Positions 6,695 through 15,486 of a stretch of 32,416 nucleotides of DNA are shown one piece after another; within the stretch, counting starts at the first letter, position 1; the number at the start of each line of letters is the position of its first letter. The DNA comes from Caldisericaceae bacterium. GTDB lineage: Bacteria > Calditrichota > Calditrichia > Calditrichales > Calditrichaceae. Location of the stretch: contig JAGHBR010000127.1 of assembly GCA_021160885.1 (NCBI GenBank), positions 1 to 32,416 of the forward strand, written 5' to 3'. The position numbers and the translations under genes are program-made. Under the pieces are notes generated by a model, which made no database searches, had not been told where the DNA came from, and saw only the letters and a list, made by a program, of their open reading frames with translations.

Positions 6695-8305
6695 TTATCG
6701 TTTTAAACGTATCAGTTCATCTAACATCTGATCCGCGGTTGTAATGACCCGTGCGCTGGCTTCAAAGCCGCGTTGTGTGGTGATCATATCAGTAAATTCC
6801 TTGGAAACATCTACGTTAGACATTTCCAGCGCACCGGACACAATAGATGTAATTGATTTATCATCCAGTTCAACAATCTGTTCAGCGCCGGAAGCCACAC
6901 TGGTCTGATACAATCCTTCACCCAATTGGATTAAACCGCCTTTGTTCGGCACCTGAGCCAGAGCGATTTTGGCCAAAGACATGTTTTCGCCATTGCTAAA
7001 GGTTCCGTTAATCACGCCTTTATTGTCAATAGTCAAACTTACCAGGCGCCCTACAGCGCGGCCGTCCTGTTCTTTTACGCTCAATGTCGAAAGCGAATCG
7101 AACTGAGTTAAGCCCATGCGGCCTTCACCGCTTTCCGAATGGAGATCAATGGTCATGATATCGGCCCCATTTTTTGGATCCAGTTGTAATTGCGTGTCGC
7201 CGTCATCAAAAGTGAAGGAAGTTAACATGCCAGCTTCATTAAATGTGGCGCGTCCGCTGCCACCGGCTAAAATCTTTTCGTCGCCTGTAGTTTTGGCCAC
7301 CCAGGTCCATTCGTTGGCTGTCGCGGCTTTAGTGAATTCCAAAATGACATTGTGGCTGGCGCCCAGGGAATCGTAAACCACCGCTGAAGCTTTAGCTTTT
7401 CCGGTTTCACCGGCAACCGTATTAACAAAATTGGCAATATCAATTCGACCGGTATTGGCAATGCCATTGGTCAGTCGGATGGTTGTTGAACTTTCACCCG
7501 CTTCCGTATCTGTCAGCACGATTTTCCCGTTTTCAATAGTGGCCGTTGCTCCGCTAAATGCGGCATTGATGGCATCCAATAAATCCTGAACCGTGTCACC
7601 TGCAGTGTACGTGTAGGTCGCAGTTACAGTGGAGCCATCAGGATTGGTTCCACTAATTTCAATGGTATCGCCTGCCACCAGCGGCGTGCTAACCTGATCC
7701 AGCGAATTTAAATCAGTAGTTGCATCGGCATTGGCCCCGCCAATGGTCAAAGCGCTTCCCAATGTCCAAACTTCATTGGTGGTTTTTAAACCAGCGTTCA
7801 AATTACCCGACAACCAGATGTTTTTAGTCTCTTTGGGCTCTGAAACCATGTTCATGTCAATGGAGATGTCGCTTAAATTTCCAGTTCCGAATCCGAGCGA
7901 TTTATTCTGATCGGTCATCATCCATCCCTGAACGGCCAGGCCACGATGGTTAACCAATTTGCCATCGGCATCAAAGAAGAACTGGCCGGCACGAGTCAGA
8001 ACGCGAACTTCGCCGGCATTAAGGACAAAAAACCCATCCCCTTCAATAGCCATATCTGTCAATACGCCTGTTTGTTCCAGACTGCCCTGAGAAAACAGAT
8101 TTTCAATAGAAGTTGTTTTCATGCCCAAACCAATTTGCATGGGATTGAGGTAAGTACCAATAGTCTGGCTTAACGCTTCAGAAAAATTCAAACGTCCGCC
8201 TTTAAAACCAACCGTATTGATATTAGCAATATTATTTCCGATTACGTCCATACGCATTTGATGGTTTCTTAAGCCTGAAACACCTGATAATAATGATCTC
8301 AACAT
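6695..8305 (-). CDS. flgE: Flagellar hook protein FlgE
   Basis: 536 residues. The N-terminal rod/hook motif is MLRSLLSGVSGLRNHQMRMDVIGNNIANINTVGFK, and the C-terminal helix is MSNVDVSKEFTDMITTQRGFEASARVITTADQMLDELIRLKR. Between them lies the variable D1/D2 region, including EGDGFFVL (about residue 86) and a Thr/Ala-rich insertion (about 180-310). The insertion makes it longer than the roughly 400-residue enterobacterial protein. FlgE subunits pass through the export channel and form the hook. AAGGAGGGTC precedes the ATG. The 94-base gap upstream carries two weak stem-loops. Its place after flgD and the TIGR02530-type gene is a common order. Confidence 0.96.
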   Translation of the reverse strand: MLRSLLSGVSGLRNHQMRMDVIGNNIANINTVGFKGGRLNFSEALSQTIGTYLNPMQIGLGMKTTSIENLFSQGSLEQTGVLTDMAIEGDGFFVLNAGEVRVLTRAGQFFFDADGKLVNHRGLAVQGWMMTDQNKSLGFGTGNLSDISIDMNMVSEPKETKNIWLSGNLNAGLKTTNEVWTLGSALTIGGANADATTDLNSLDQVSTPLVAGDTIEISGTNPDGSTVTATYTYTAGDTVQDLLDAINAAFSGATATIENGKIVLTDTEAGESSTTIRLTNGIANTGRIDIANFVNTVAGETGKAKASAVVYDSLGASHNVILEFTKAATANEWTWVAKTTGDEKILAGGSGRATFNEAGMLTSFTFDDGDTQLQLDPKNGADIMTIDLHSESGEGRMGLTQFDSLSTLSVKEQDGRAVGRLVSLTIDNKGVINGTFSNGENMSLAKIALAQVPNKGGLIQLGEGLYQTSVASGAEQIVELDDKSITSIVSGALEMSNVDVSKEFTDMITTQRGFEASARVITTADQMLDELIRLKR

Positions 8306-8333
8306 TTTAAGACCCTCCTTAGTTTAGTGGTTA

Positions 8334-8384
8334 ATCCGCTTCAATCAGTCCGCGGATCGAGGGCTCCCTGTTAAGGACCAGCCC
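8334..8384. repeat. Two weak stem-loops in the gap before flgE
   Basis: ATCCGC (8334-8339) pairs with GCGGAT (8352-8357), and GGGCT (8361-8365) pairs with AGCCC (8380-8384). Both lie in the 94-base leader between the upstream gene and flgE. They could affect flgE translation or mRNA stability. I see no sigma-54 or sigma-28 type promoter here. Confidence 0.3.
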
Positions 8385-8399
8385 TGCGATTTTTTTGTT

Positions 8400-8795
8400 T
8401 TAAACGATTGCTAAACTGTCAATATTGGTAAATATTTTTTGATCGCTTTGATTTTGATGAATAGCGGTAATCACTGTCTTGTTTTTTACACTGACGACAA
8501 AGGCCCGATCATCCATCAAAACCACCGAATTTTGAGCACCTTTGGCCTCCAATTGGCGCACGCCTTGTTGCAGCCTTTGCAAATCCAGTTCATTAAGATT
8601 TAGTTCTCTGGCTTCAAGGCGTTTTAAAGCGTGTGCCGAAAACTTAAGCGCACTGTTTTGCTGCAGTTTATTTTGCAGCAAAGAGCCAAAATCAACCTTC
8701 GACGCTCCGGCTTTGGACTGCGCAGTACGGCTTGTCCCATCAATGGGTTTTAAAGGCCGTATTCCCTGCTGCATTTGTAATTCTGATACTTTCAT
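8400..8795 (-). CDS. TIGR02530-type flagellar operon protein
   Basis: 131 residues with the hallmark FSAHALKRLEARELNLNELDLQRLQQGVRQLEAKGAQNSVVLMDDRAFVVSV, followed by KTVITAI. The FS-x-HA-x-x-RL-x-x-R core identifies the small family (TIGR02530, flg_new type) that sits between flgD and flgE in many firmicutes, spirochaetes and other deep lineages. Its biochemical role is not well established; the position suggests help with hook assembly. There is no signal peptide or membrane segment, so it is probably cytoplasmic or exported by the flagellar system. AGAGGTGC precedes the ATG. The gene is 11 bases downstream of flgD. Confidence 0.88.
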   Translation of the reverse strand: MKVSELQMQQGIRPLKPIDGTSRTAQSKAGASKVDFGSLLQNKLQQNSALKFSAHALKRLEARELNLNELDLQRLQQGVRQLEAKGAQNSVVLMDDRAFVVSVKNKTVITAIHQNQSDQKIFTNIDSLAIV

Positions 8796-8806
8796 GATGC
8801 ACCTCT

Positions 8807-9487
8807 TTAGCCAATCTGAACCACATCGCCAAAGTAAATTTCTTTACCATCAACCACCAGCACCGGTTGCCCCTGTTCATATTTTACAGCGGAAACAATG
8901 CCACGGGTGTAGGTTTGAACATTCACCGGATTATCCTTATCATCGAGAGCCGTAATCTTGAAGTGATAGGTCCCACCTTGCAGTGCATTCCCGGCATCGT
9001 CTTTGCCATCCCAATCGACCGTGTGTCGACCTTTTTCCAGCTCCGACATTTTGATGGTACGCACCAGGTTATCATTGGCGTCGTAAATTTCAATGGTAGC
9101 CTCTTTGCTTGCACCAGCCAATTCAAAACTGAGCGGCGCAGATTGCCCGGTCAGCAAGGGGAAACTGTTTCCATAGGCAACCACTTCTTTACCGATGAAA
9201 TGGGTGGCCATGGTATTGTTTATGGTCTGAGCTAACATCATATCAGCATCAATCCCCTGCTGTAAGCTTGTGTCAATATCCATCAAACGCTCCAGAGAAC
9301 TGAATTGCGCCAACTGGGCGGCAAATTCCTGACTTTGTAAAGGCGACAGGGGATCCTGATTTTTTAACTGGGTGACCAATAGCTGTAGAAATTCGTATTT
9401 CCCCATGTCGGCATTGCCCAACTTTGAACTTTGCTGCGTGCTGTTGCTCTGCTGTAGTGCATTGATGGAATTAATCATGTCTTCCAT
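8807..9487 (-). CDS. flgD: Flagellar hook capping protein FlgD
   Basis: 226 residues. The N-terminal segment GNADMGKYEFLQLLVTQLKNQDPLSPLQSQEFAAQLAQFSSLERL (about 24-70) is the conserved export/cap motif of FlgD. The C-terminal half has FlgD Ig-like and tudor-like domains, with IEIYDANDNLVRTI, VDWDGKDDAGNALQGGTYHFKI and a final KYEQGQPVLVVDGKEIYFGDVVQIG. FlgD caps the growing hook so that FlgE can polymerise. GGAGGAAAATC precedes the ATG. It follows fliK by 10 bases, consistent with hook-length control and hook assembly being made together. Confidence 0.96.
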   Translation of the reverse strand: MEDMINSINALQQSNSTQQSSKLGNADMGKYEFLQLLVTQLKNQDPLSPLQSQEFAAQLAQFSSLERLMDIDTSLQQGIDADMMLAQTINNTMATHFIGKEVVAYGNSFPLLTGQSAPLSFELAGASKEATIEIYDANDNLVRTIKMSELEKGRHTVDWDGKDDAGNALQGGTYHFKITALDDKDNPVNVQTYTRGIVSAVKYEQGQPVLVVDGKEIYFGDVVQIG

Positions 9488-9497
9488 GATTTTCCTC

Positions 9498-11393
9498 CTA
9501 AACGGTTATTTCCATTGTGTTGTAACCAAATTTTCGGTTTGCTAAGGTGGATTGCGATTCATGATGACCGACCTCCTTTCCTGAATTAAACGGGTTTAAC
9601 ATTTGTCCTCTCTTTTTTGAAGTTAGTTGTTTTTGCTGATCAGATTGAGCAAATTGCCCCACATTTACCTGAAAACTGTTTAAGGTAATTCCTTTGTCAG
9701 CTAAATTTTGTTGAATGACAGGCGTCAGTTTGATCAGTTCATTACGTATTTGTTCATTTTCGACCACAACGATTAGCTGCCGGTCGTGTTGTTGAAACTT
9801 CAGATCGATTTTACCCATCGGGGTGTCATCCAGACTCATGCGAATGGATCCATTGTGCAACTTTGTGCTCCGCACCTGATCCACCAGTTCTTGAACTCTG
9901 GCAATTAACTGATCCATGCTGGAAACATTTTTTGTGCCGTACCGGTGCACAAACTCCATGTTTTGTAATGTATTATTTGACGAATGAGCTATTTGATGAA
10001 TTTGAATTTTTAACAGTTTAGTGTCGCTTTTATTTTCAACCGCCGTTTCTTGAGTTCCCTCAGGTTGATTACTTGTTTTTTGAAAATTTGGTAAAATTTC
10101 AGAAGAAGTTTGCTGCTGAACTTTTTCTTCTGTTTCCACCTTCAAAATCAAATTTAAAGGCTGTTGACTTTCCTTTTGCGTCAAAGTTTTGCCCAACACA
10201 TGGTCAACCCCAGGTTGTTGCCCTGGATGCACAGGATCGGTTGTCTTGCTGTGTTCCGTCAAAACAAAAGCTTTTTTTGTTTTGATTAATTGGTTTACCT
10301 GCGGTTTATTACTTTCTTTCTGAAAAGCCATTTGTTCTGCCGTATTTGCAGCTAAATTTGCTTTAAGCGAAATTTCTGACGTAGCAGGTTTGGGTAAACC
10401 TTGCGTACCAGCTTGTTCAATTGTTTGATTCGTTTGATTGGGTTGATTGGATTGAACAACTTCCGGCTGACTAACGATTTGCTTAACAGGCTCAATAGAA
10501 ATTTTAAACAAATTCGTCTGGTCCTTCTCCGAAACAGCCTGAATGCGAACATTGAGCTCCGGCGCCTGTTTTAAATTTATTTGCTGAAGAATTTTTTGAA
10601 CTTCCTGCTCCTGCTCAACCGGTTGCCACATCAGGCCAGTCAGATTTTTAAGATAAACGGTACCACTCTGTTTAGTTAGCTGACTGGTTTTAAGCGTCTG
10701 ATGTTCAGAACAGGTCCGAACCTGAGTTGAAGACTCTGCTTTTCTGTCCATTGTTTGGGAAATCATTGAGCCTGCAGATGTAGAACTGCATTTCAGTTGG
10801 CTGCCCGTCTTTTGATTTGTTAATACCGATAGAGAGGATTCCTTCTGCGCTGCAACAAAATTTACTTTCACTATTTTGGCAGAAGATAGCGCCAGTTGAT
10901 TCTGAACATCTGAAGCATTAAGCGCTGCTTGAATCAGCTTATTTACAATAGGACTTAAATTGTTTTGAAATTGCGCAAAAAAATTGGTATCGGCTGCTGC
11001 TGGCCAGCTAAGCTCGGTTTCTAATAGTTTAACCTTTTTTAGTGGTTCTGAATCTGCAACGTTACTGGCATTAGCCAACTTTTTTTCAGCTTGTTCAGGA
11101 ACATTATTGCTGGCCATGACTTGCGCTACGTTTTTAGACCCGTTAACATTTTTTTGCTCATTCCCCGACAAAGGAGCCGCAGCCTGGTTTACCGGAATAA
11201 CAATCGGCCTATGCGATTTAGATACCGGCTTAACCGGATGTTTCGTTTTTGTCCACAGGTTGAAGAAAACACCGGGTTTTGCTTTCCAGGAAAGGCCACT
11301 ACCAATATTAACTACGCCTTTTACAGCACTTTTGGCGCTCGCTGGTAAACCTTTTTTGATTGTTTGTGCTGGATTAAAGATTAAATTTTTCAT
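9498..11393 (-). CDS. fliK: Flagellar hook-length control protein FliK
   Basis: 631 residues, longer than enterobacterial FliK (about 400). Most of it is a low-complexity region rich in Gln, Asn, Thr, Ser and Lys, as expected for the molecular-ruler part. The C-terminal domain (about 495-590) carries the recognisable FliK pattern: VRSTKLHNGSIRMSLDDTPMGKIDLKFQQHDRQLIVVVENEQIRNEL, followed by QNLADKGITLNSFQVNV. FliK sets hook length and switches the export apparatus to late substrates through FlhB. The disordered region contains many short Q/N-rich stretches. Identification rests on the C-terminal domain and on the position before flgD. Confidence 0.92.
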   Translation of the reverse strand: MKNLIFNPAQTIKKGLPASAKSAVKGVVNIGSGLSWKAKPGVFFNLWTKTKHPVKPVSKSHRPIVIPVNQAAAPLSGNEQKNVNGSKNVAQVMASNNVPEQAEKKLANASNVADSEPLKKVKLLETELSWPAAADTNFFAQFQNNLSPIVNKLIQAALNASDVQNQLALSSAKIVKVNFVAAQKESSLSVLTNQKTGSQLKCSSTSAGSMISQTMDRKAESSTQVRTCSEHQTLKTSQLTKQSGTVYLKNLTGLMWQPVEQEQEVQKILQQINLKQAPELNVRIQAVSEKDQTNLFKISIEPVKQIVSQPEVVQSNQPNQTNQTIEQAGTQGLPKPATSEISLKANLAANTAEQMAFQKESNKPQVNQLIKTKKAFVLTEHSKTTDPVHPGQQPGVDHVLGKTLTQKESQQPLNLILKVETEEKVQQQTSSEILPNFQKTSNQPEGTQETAVENKSDTKLLKIQIHQIAHSSNNTLQNMEFVHRYGTKNVSSMDQLIARVQELVDQVRSTKLHNGSIRMSLDDTPMGKIDLKFQQHDRQLIVVVENEQIRNELIKLTPVIQQNLADKGITLNSFQVNVGQFAQSDQQKQLTSKKRGQMLNPFNSGKEVGHHESQSTLANRKFGYNTMEITV

Positions 11394-11404
11394 GCTGCAC
11401 CCAA

Positions 11405-11977
11405 CTAATTTTTTAACAATTTTTGCGCTATGGCCGCGGCTCGATTTGCCGGTAAACTGGCTAATAAATTCTTTTTGGCTGTATTACTCATTTGCTGATA
11501 AATTTGTATCAGTGATTCATCATCCATTTTAGCCACAATGTTTGACAAATTTTTGCCTTTTAAGCCCGATAGTGTCTTGGCCAGGTCTTTAATTCGCTGT
11601 TGTTGTTCTTTGTTTGCTACCAGCTTTTTCTGAAGTTTCTGAATTTCTTCCTGTGCTTTTTCAAACCTGGCCTGAAATTCTCTTGTTTTTTGCGCTAATG
11701 TATCCATTTTCATTTGTTTTCTTTTTAAAGAATCATTTAAAAAATCAATTACGGTAAATAAACTATCCATGGTATGGCGCAGATCGGCCCAGCGTTTGTT
11801 GCGGAAATCATCCATGGCATGGGCTTTAATTGCCATCCGCTTTTCTTTTTCAGATAATTTTTGCACTGGCTGTTGCCCAGGCTGGGGCGGCATCGGTTTG
11901 ACCAGGAAAATGGCCCCAACAATAGCCAGCACAATAATCGGCAAGCTTAATGTGCTAAAAATGAGCATCCTTACCAT
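11405..11977 (-). CDS. MotE-like protein (membrane anchor, coiled coil, MgtE-N-like domain)
   Basis: 190 residues. There is one N-terminal transmembrane helix (about 5-27, FSTLSLPIIVLAIVGAIFLV), a Pro-rich linker, and a long coiled coil (about 40-125). The C-terminal helical domain, LAKTLSGLKGKNLSNIVAKMDDESLIQIYQQMSNTAKKNLLASLPANRAAAIAQKLL, resembles the MgtE intracellular N domain (FliG-like fold). Genes of this design lie next to fliJ in many non-enteric flagellar operons and have been named MotE, a proposed stator chaperone. The stator role here is inferred. The ATG follows the fliJ TAA by three bases, with GGGGAG overlapping the fliJ end, so translation is probably coupled. Confidence 0.75.
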   Translation of the reverse strand: MVRMLIFSTLSLPIIVLAIVGAIFLVKPMPPQPGQQPVQKLSEKEKRMAIKAHAMDDFRNKRWADLRHTMDSLFTVIDFLNDSLKRKQMKMDTLAQKTREFQARFEKAQEEIQKLQKKLVANKEQQQRIKDLAKTLSGLKGKNLSNIVAKMDDESLIQIYQQMSNTAKKNLLASLPANRAAAIAQKLLKN

Positions 11978-11980
11978 TGC

Positions 11981-12445
11981 TTACTCCCCGGATTCCTCTG
12001 AAGATGGCTTTTTGCGAATGGCAATTTCATCGATTTTTTCCATTTCTGCCTTTTGAATATCGTGTTTCTGATTGGCCTGAAAATGATCTTTTAAGGTTTC
12101 CAAAATTTTACGTTCTTTTACCGCATTGTTTAATTCGGCTCTTTTCTGTTCTACAACGGATTTTAAATTCTCAACATTTTTGTATTGATTTTCAATGGAA
12201 TTGTGCAGTTGATCCAGATAACTTAGTTTAATTTTAAGTTCGTTCAGATCGATTTGCGTGTGTTGCTGCAATTGCTCGCTGGCCTGCTGCAACAATTGAT
12301 CTTTTGAATGTTGTAACTGACCTAAAACCTGCTCAGCTTCATTCTGTCTGGCTTTGGCTTTGTGCATTTCAAGCGTTCCAAGCGCTTCCAAATGTTCTTT
12401 AAATTCGAGTACTTTTTGCAGTCTAAAATTTTTTAATCTGGCCAT
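11981..12445 (-). CDS. fliJ: Flagellar export chaperone FliJ
   Basis: 154 residues, almost entirely helical and charged, with the typical FliJ opening FRLQKVLEFKEHLEALGTLEMHKAKARQNEAEQVL and a continuous coiled coil. FliJ binds the FliI ATPase ring, like the stalk of a rotary ATPase, and escorts export chaperones to FlhA. It lies 7 bases after fliI. Sequence identity in this family is low; the call rests on length, coiled-coil nature and the fixed fliI-fliJ order. Confidence 0.88.
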   Translation of the reverse strand: MARLKNFRLQKVLEFKEHLEALGTLEMHKAKARQNEAEQVLGQLQHSKDQLLQQASEQLQQHTQIDLNELKIKLSYLDQLHNSIENQYKNVENLKSVVEQKRAELNNAVKERKILETLKDHFQANQKHDIQKAEMEKIDEIAIRKKPSSEESGE

Positions 12446-12452
12446 TTTACCC

Positions 12453-13766
12453 TCACACCAGCATTCTCATTTTGTCTAACGTTTGTTCAAATGTTGATTT
12501 TTCATTGACATTTTGTTTTAAGAACTGATTTATGGCTTCGATTTTTTCAATCGCTGCATCGAGTTTTGGATTGGTGCCTTTTTTGTAAGCGCCGATATTG
12601 ATTAAGTCTTCTGATTCCCGATAGATGGCCATAGTTTCCAGGATTTTATTGATCATTTCCTGATGTTCCGGTTGGGTTACCTCATTGCGTAAACGGCTGA
12701 CGCTTTCCAGCACATCAATGGCCGGAAAATGTCCGTGGGTGGCTAACCTGCGTGAAAGTACAATATGACCATCTAAAATGGAGCGCGCCGTATCGCTTAC
12801 CGGTTCATCGAAATCCCCTCCTTCCACCAGAACGGTGTAAAGCCCGGTTATGCTGCCTTTGTCTGAATTTCCTGCTCTTTCCAGCAGCCGCGGCATTAAA
12901 GCAAATACCGAGGGCGTGTAGCCTTTGGTGGTTGGCGGCTCGCCAATAGCCAGACCGATTTCCCGCTGGGCCATGGCTACTCGCGTTAAAGAATCCATCA
13001 ATAAAAGAACATCCAATCCGCGGTCGCGGAAATACTCGGCGATAGTCGTGGCGATCAATGACGCTTTGATGCGTACCGTGGCAGCCTGATCTGAAGTAGC
13101 CACTACCACCACCGAGCGTTTCAAGCCTTCCGAGCCTAAATCGCGTTCAATGAATTCACGGACTTCACGCCCCCGTTCGCCAATTAGTGCAATTACATTA
13201 ACATGGGCGTTGGTGTAACGAGCCATCATGCCCATTAAAACACTTTTACCTACACCGCTTCCGGCAAAAATACCAACACGTTGACCTTTGCCCAGAGTAA
13301 TCAGCCCATCAATGGCCCGAATGCCTGTTGAAAGCGGTTCAACAATTCGTTTGCGTTTCAACGGATTGGGCGGGTAGTTGAACACCTGTCTGAACTGCTT
13401 ACTAACGATTGGGCCTTTCCCATCCATGGGATTACCAAGGCCATCCAGCACCCGGCCCAACAAAACATCGCCTACTTGAACTTTTAAAGGAATGGTCAGC
13501 CGTTTTACACGACTGCCAGTTGCCACGCCAAGGGTTTCACCAAGGGGCATTAACAAAATGGTATTGTCTTTAAAACCGACGATTTCGGTTATTATTTTTT
13601 TGTTCTGTCTGGTGTGAATTTCGCAAACATCGCCAACACTGCCATTGCGACCGGTTGCTTCAATAACCACGCCGGTTATTTTCTTAACCTTACCATCTAC
13701 CGAAATGGGGTTTAAATCTGAAAGTCGCTCAAAATGTTTTTGAAATCGTTCCTGCAATGTCAGCAT
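12453..13766 (-). CDS. fliI: Flagellum-specific ATPase FliI
   Basis: 437 residues, the full family length. The Walker A loop is GSGVGKS (169-175) and the Walker B aspartate is Asp258 in VLLLMDSLTRVAMAQREIG. The ATPase signature GERGREV (196-202) holds the catalytic glutamate (Glu197). GEPPTTKGYTPSVFALMPRLLERAG matches F1/FliI-type ATPases. It drives unfolding and entry of flagellar export substrates at the base of the export gate, under control of FliH. Its ATG overlaps the fliH stop by one base (TAATG), so the two are translationally coupled. Confidence 0.98.
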   Translation of the reverse strand: MLTLQERFQKHFERLSDLNPISVDGKVKKITGVVIEATGRNGSVGDVCEIHTRQNKKIITEIVGFKDNTILLMPLGETLGVATGSRVKRLTIPLKVQVGDVLLGRVLDGLGNPMDGKGPIVSKQFRQVFNYPPNPLKRKRIVEPLSTGIRAIDGLITLGKGQRVGIFAGSGVGKSVLMGMMARYTNAHVNVIALIGERGREVREFIERDLGSEGLKRSVVVVATSDQAATVRIKASLIATTIAEYFRDRGLDVLLLMDSLTRVAMAQREIGLAIGEPPTTKGYTPSVFALMPRLLERAGNSDKGSITGLYTVLVEGGDFDEPVSDTARSILDGHIVLSRRLATHGHFPAIDVLESVSRLRNEVTQPEHQEMINKILETMAIYRESEDLINIGAYKKGTNPKLDAAIEKIEAINQFLKQNVNEKSTFEQTLDKMRMLV

Positions 13767-14446
13767 TATTTATTATCCTCATGCATTAATTGATTGGCTA
13801 ATTCTTCTATTTGCGAATTAAACTTACCATCAACATAAAACTGATCGGTCGAAATGAACGCTTCGCCCTTCTTTAAATTTTTGCCTTTTACAAAAGTCAT
13901 TTCCATTTCTTTGGGTAATCGTAATGCCTCTTTGATGTCCGTACTTTGTAGATCTGGTAGTTGTTCAGGATGCACTTCTACGGTCACGTTCTTTTCATTT
14001 TGCACTTCCTGCAACATTTTGCGTAATTGATTGAGTAAAATCTGATCATGTTCTTCAGTCAGGCTAAGCTGCAGGTCCAGTACTTTGGAAGCCATTTTTT
14101 TAGCCAGCTCCAGTAAGGGTTTCTCAATCTTTTCAAGCGATTCTTTGAATTCCGATTTCACACGTTCAATTTCATTGCGCGCCTGTGCAATCCTTTCGTT
14201 GGCCACGCGTAAAGTGTTTTGTTTGCCCTCTTCGTAACCAGCTTTAAAGGATTCTTCCCTGGCTTTTTGTAACTCAAGTTCCAGAATTTTAATACGGTCT
14301 TTTAAAATCTTGATTTTCTGCGCTTCAACCACAGCAGAAGTCTTTTTGTCTTCAGGCGATTTTGGGCCGGTAGACGAACCGCTTTCAATAATTTGCGGCT
14401 CAATTCCTTTAATGGGCTTTTTTACTTTTATTTTGAACTGCAGCAT
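13766..14446 (-). CDS. fliH: Flagellar assembly protein FliH
   Basis: 226 residues. A charged N-terminus, a long helix (about 40-110) containing the FliH-type stretch KAREESFKAGYEEGKQNTLRVANERIAQARNEIE, and a C-terminal globular domain with VTVEVHPEQLPDLQ and FISTDQFYVDGKFNSQIEELANQL follow one another. FliH resembles fused b and delta subunits of ATP synthase; it dimerises and regulates FliI. The gene starts 11 bases after fliG and overlaps fliI by one base. Confidence 0.93.
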   Translation of the reverse strand: MLQFKIKVKKPIKGIEPQIIESGSSTGPKSPEDKKTSAVVEAQKIKILKDRIKILELELQKAREESFKAGYEEGKQNTLRVANERIAQARNEIERVKSEFKESLEKIEKPLLELAKKMASKVLDLQLSLTEEHDQILLNQLRKMLQEVQNEKNVTVEVHPEQLPDLQSTDIKEALRLPKEMEMTFVKGKNLKKGEAFISTDQFYVDGKFNSQIEELANQLMHEDNK

Positions 14447-14457
14447 ACTCTTTCCCT

Positions 14458-15480
14458 TTATTCAATCAATTCTTCTTCTTCGCCTCTGACCAGCATAATT
14501 TCACCCTGTTCTTCCAGACGGCGAGCAACTTCAAGGATTTCTTTCTGAGCCTGTTCCACATCTTTAATCCTTACAGGGCCAAGATAATCGAGCTCTTCTT
14601 TTAACATTTTGGCCGCTCTTTCCGACATGTTTTTGAAAATACGCCCTTTTAATTCATTGCTGGTTGCCTTTAAAGCCAGGGCAAGTGTTTTGGAATCCAC
14701 TTCTTTAAGAATTCGTTGAATGGTCGCATTGGGCAAATGAACAATATCTTCAAACAAGAACATCAAATTGGTAACTTCTTCGGCCAGGTGCGCATCCCGT
14801 TCACGTAAGTGGGTTAAAATATTCTTTTCCGCAGTTCTGTTGACAGAGTTCAATATTTCGGCAACCGTTTCCACACCGCCTGTCTTGCTCAGGTTTCCAC
14901 CGAACAGATTACCCAGTTGTTCACGCAATACATTTTCAATATCTTCCACCAATTCCGGCGAAGTTTTTTCCATTGTCGCAATTCGATAGGCAATTTCATA
15001 CTGCATTTCTTCCGGCATTTCGGAGATGATTGCTGCTGCTTGCCGGGGTTTTAAATTAGATAAAATGAGCGCCGCGGTCTGCGGATGTTCATTTTGTAAA
15101 AAGTTGAGCAACTGCTTATCATCGACGGTTTGCAACAGGTAAAAAGCGCTGACTTCGGTTTCTGCTTCGACTTTTTTAATCACCTCTTCTGCTTTCTTTT
15201 TACCCCAAGCTGCTTCCAGCAATTCACGGGCATAATCGATGCCACCTTGCACAATGAACTTATTGGCCATCATCATCTCATAAAATTCAACCAATACCTG
15301 ACTCACGGTTTCAGCCGGAACATTTTGCAGACGAGCCATTTCAACCGAAATTTTTTCCACCTCAGCTTCGCTTAAATTTTTGAGCACATTAGAAGCTTTA
15401 TCCACGCCAAGTGCAATCATCAGCAAGGCTACTTTTTGTACCGGGGTAATCTTTTTTCTTGGAACAGTGATTTCTGCCAT
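14458..15480 (-). CDS. fliG: Flagellar motor switch protein FliG
   Basis: 340 residues with all three FliG domains. The N-terminal FliF-binding domain (about 10-100) begins TPVQKVALLMIALGVDKASNVLKNLSEAEVEKIS. The middle domain has the EHPQ motif in FLQNEHPQTAALILSNL (about residue 130). The C-terminal torque domain (about 240-325) contains LMFLFEDIVHLPNATIQRILKEVD, with charged residues that face MotA. FliG links the MS ring to the C ring and converts stator action into rotation. It is 6 bases downstream of fliF, matching the direct FliF-FliG contact. Confidence 0.98.
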   Translation of the reverse strand: MAEITVPRKKITPVQKVALLMIALGVDKASNVLKNLSEAEVEKISVEMARLQNVPAETVSQVLVEFYEMMMANKFIVQGGIDYARELLEAAWGKKKAEEVIKKVEAETEVSAFYLLQTVDDKQLLNFLQNEHPQTAALILSNLKPRQAAAIISEMPEEMQYEIAYRIATMEKTSPELVEDIENVLREQLGNLFGGNLSKTGGVETVAEILNSVNRTAEKNILTHLRERDAHLAEEVTNLMFLFEDIVHLPNATIQRILKEVDSKTLALALKATSNELKGRIFKNMSERAAKMLKEELDYLGPVRIKDVEQAQKEILEVARRLEEQGEIMLVRGEEEELIE

Positions 15481-15486
15481 AATTGT

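Noticed and set aside
8542-8955. Plus-strand ORF of 137 residues
   Set aside because: Antisense to the TIGR02530-type gene and flgD; no recognisable motif.
9498-11393. FliK read as a prion-like or adhesin protein because of its Gln/Asn-rich body
   Set aside because: The C-terminal FliK domain and the position before flgD explain it; low complexity is usual in FliK rulers.
10984-11532. Plus-strand ORF of 182 residues
   Set aside because: It is a shadow of fliK and the motE-like gene; its Phe/Leu-rich composition comes from the complement of Lys/Gln/Asn codons.
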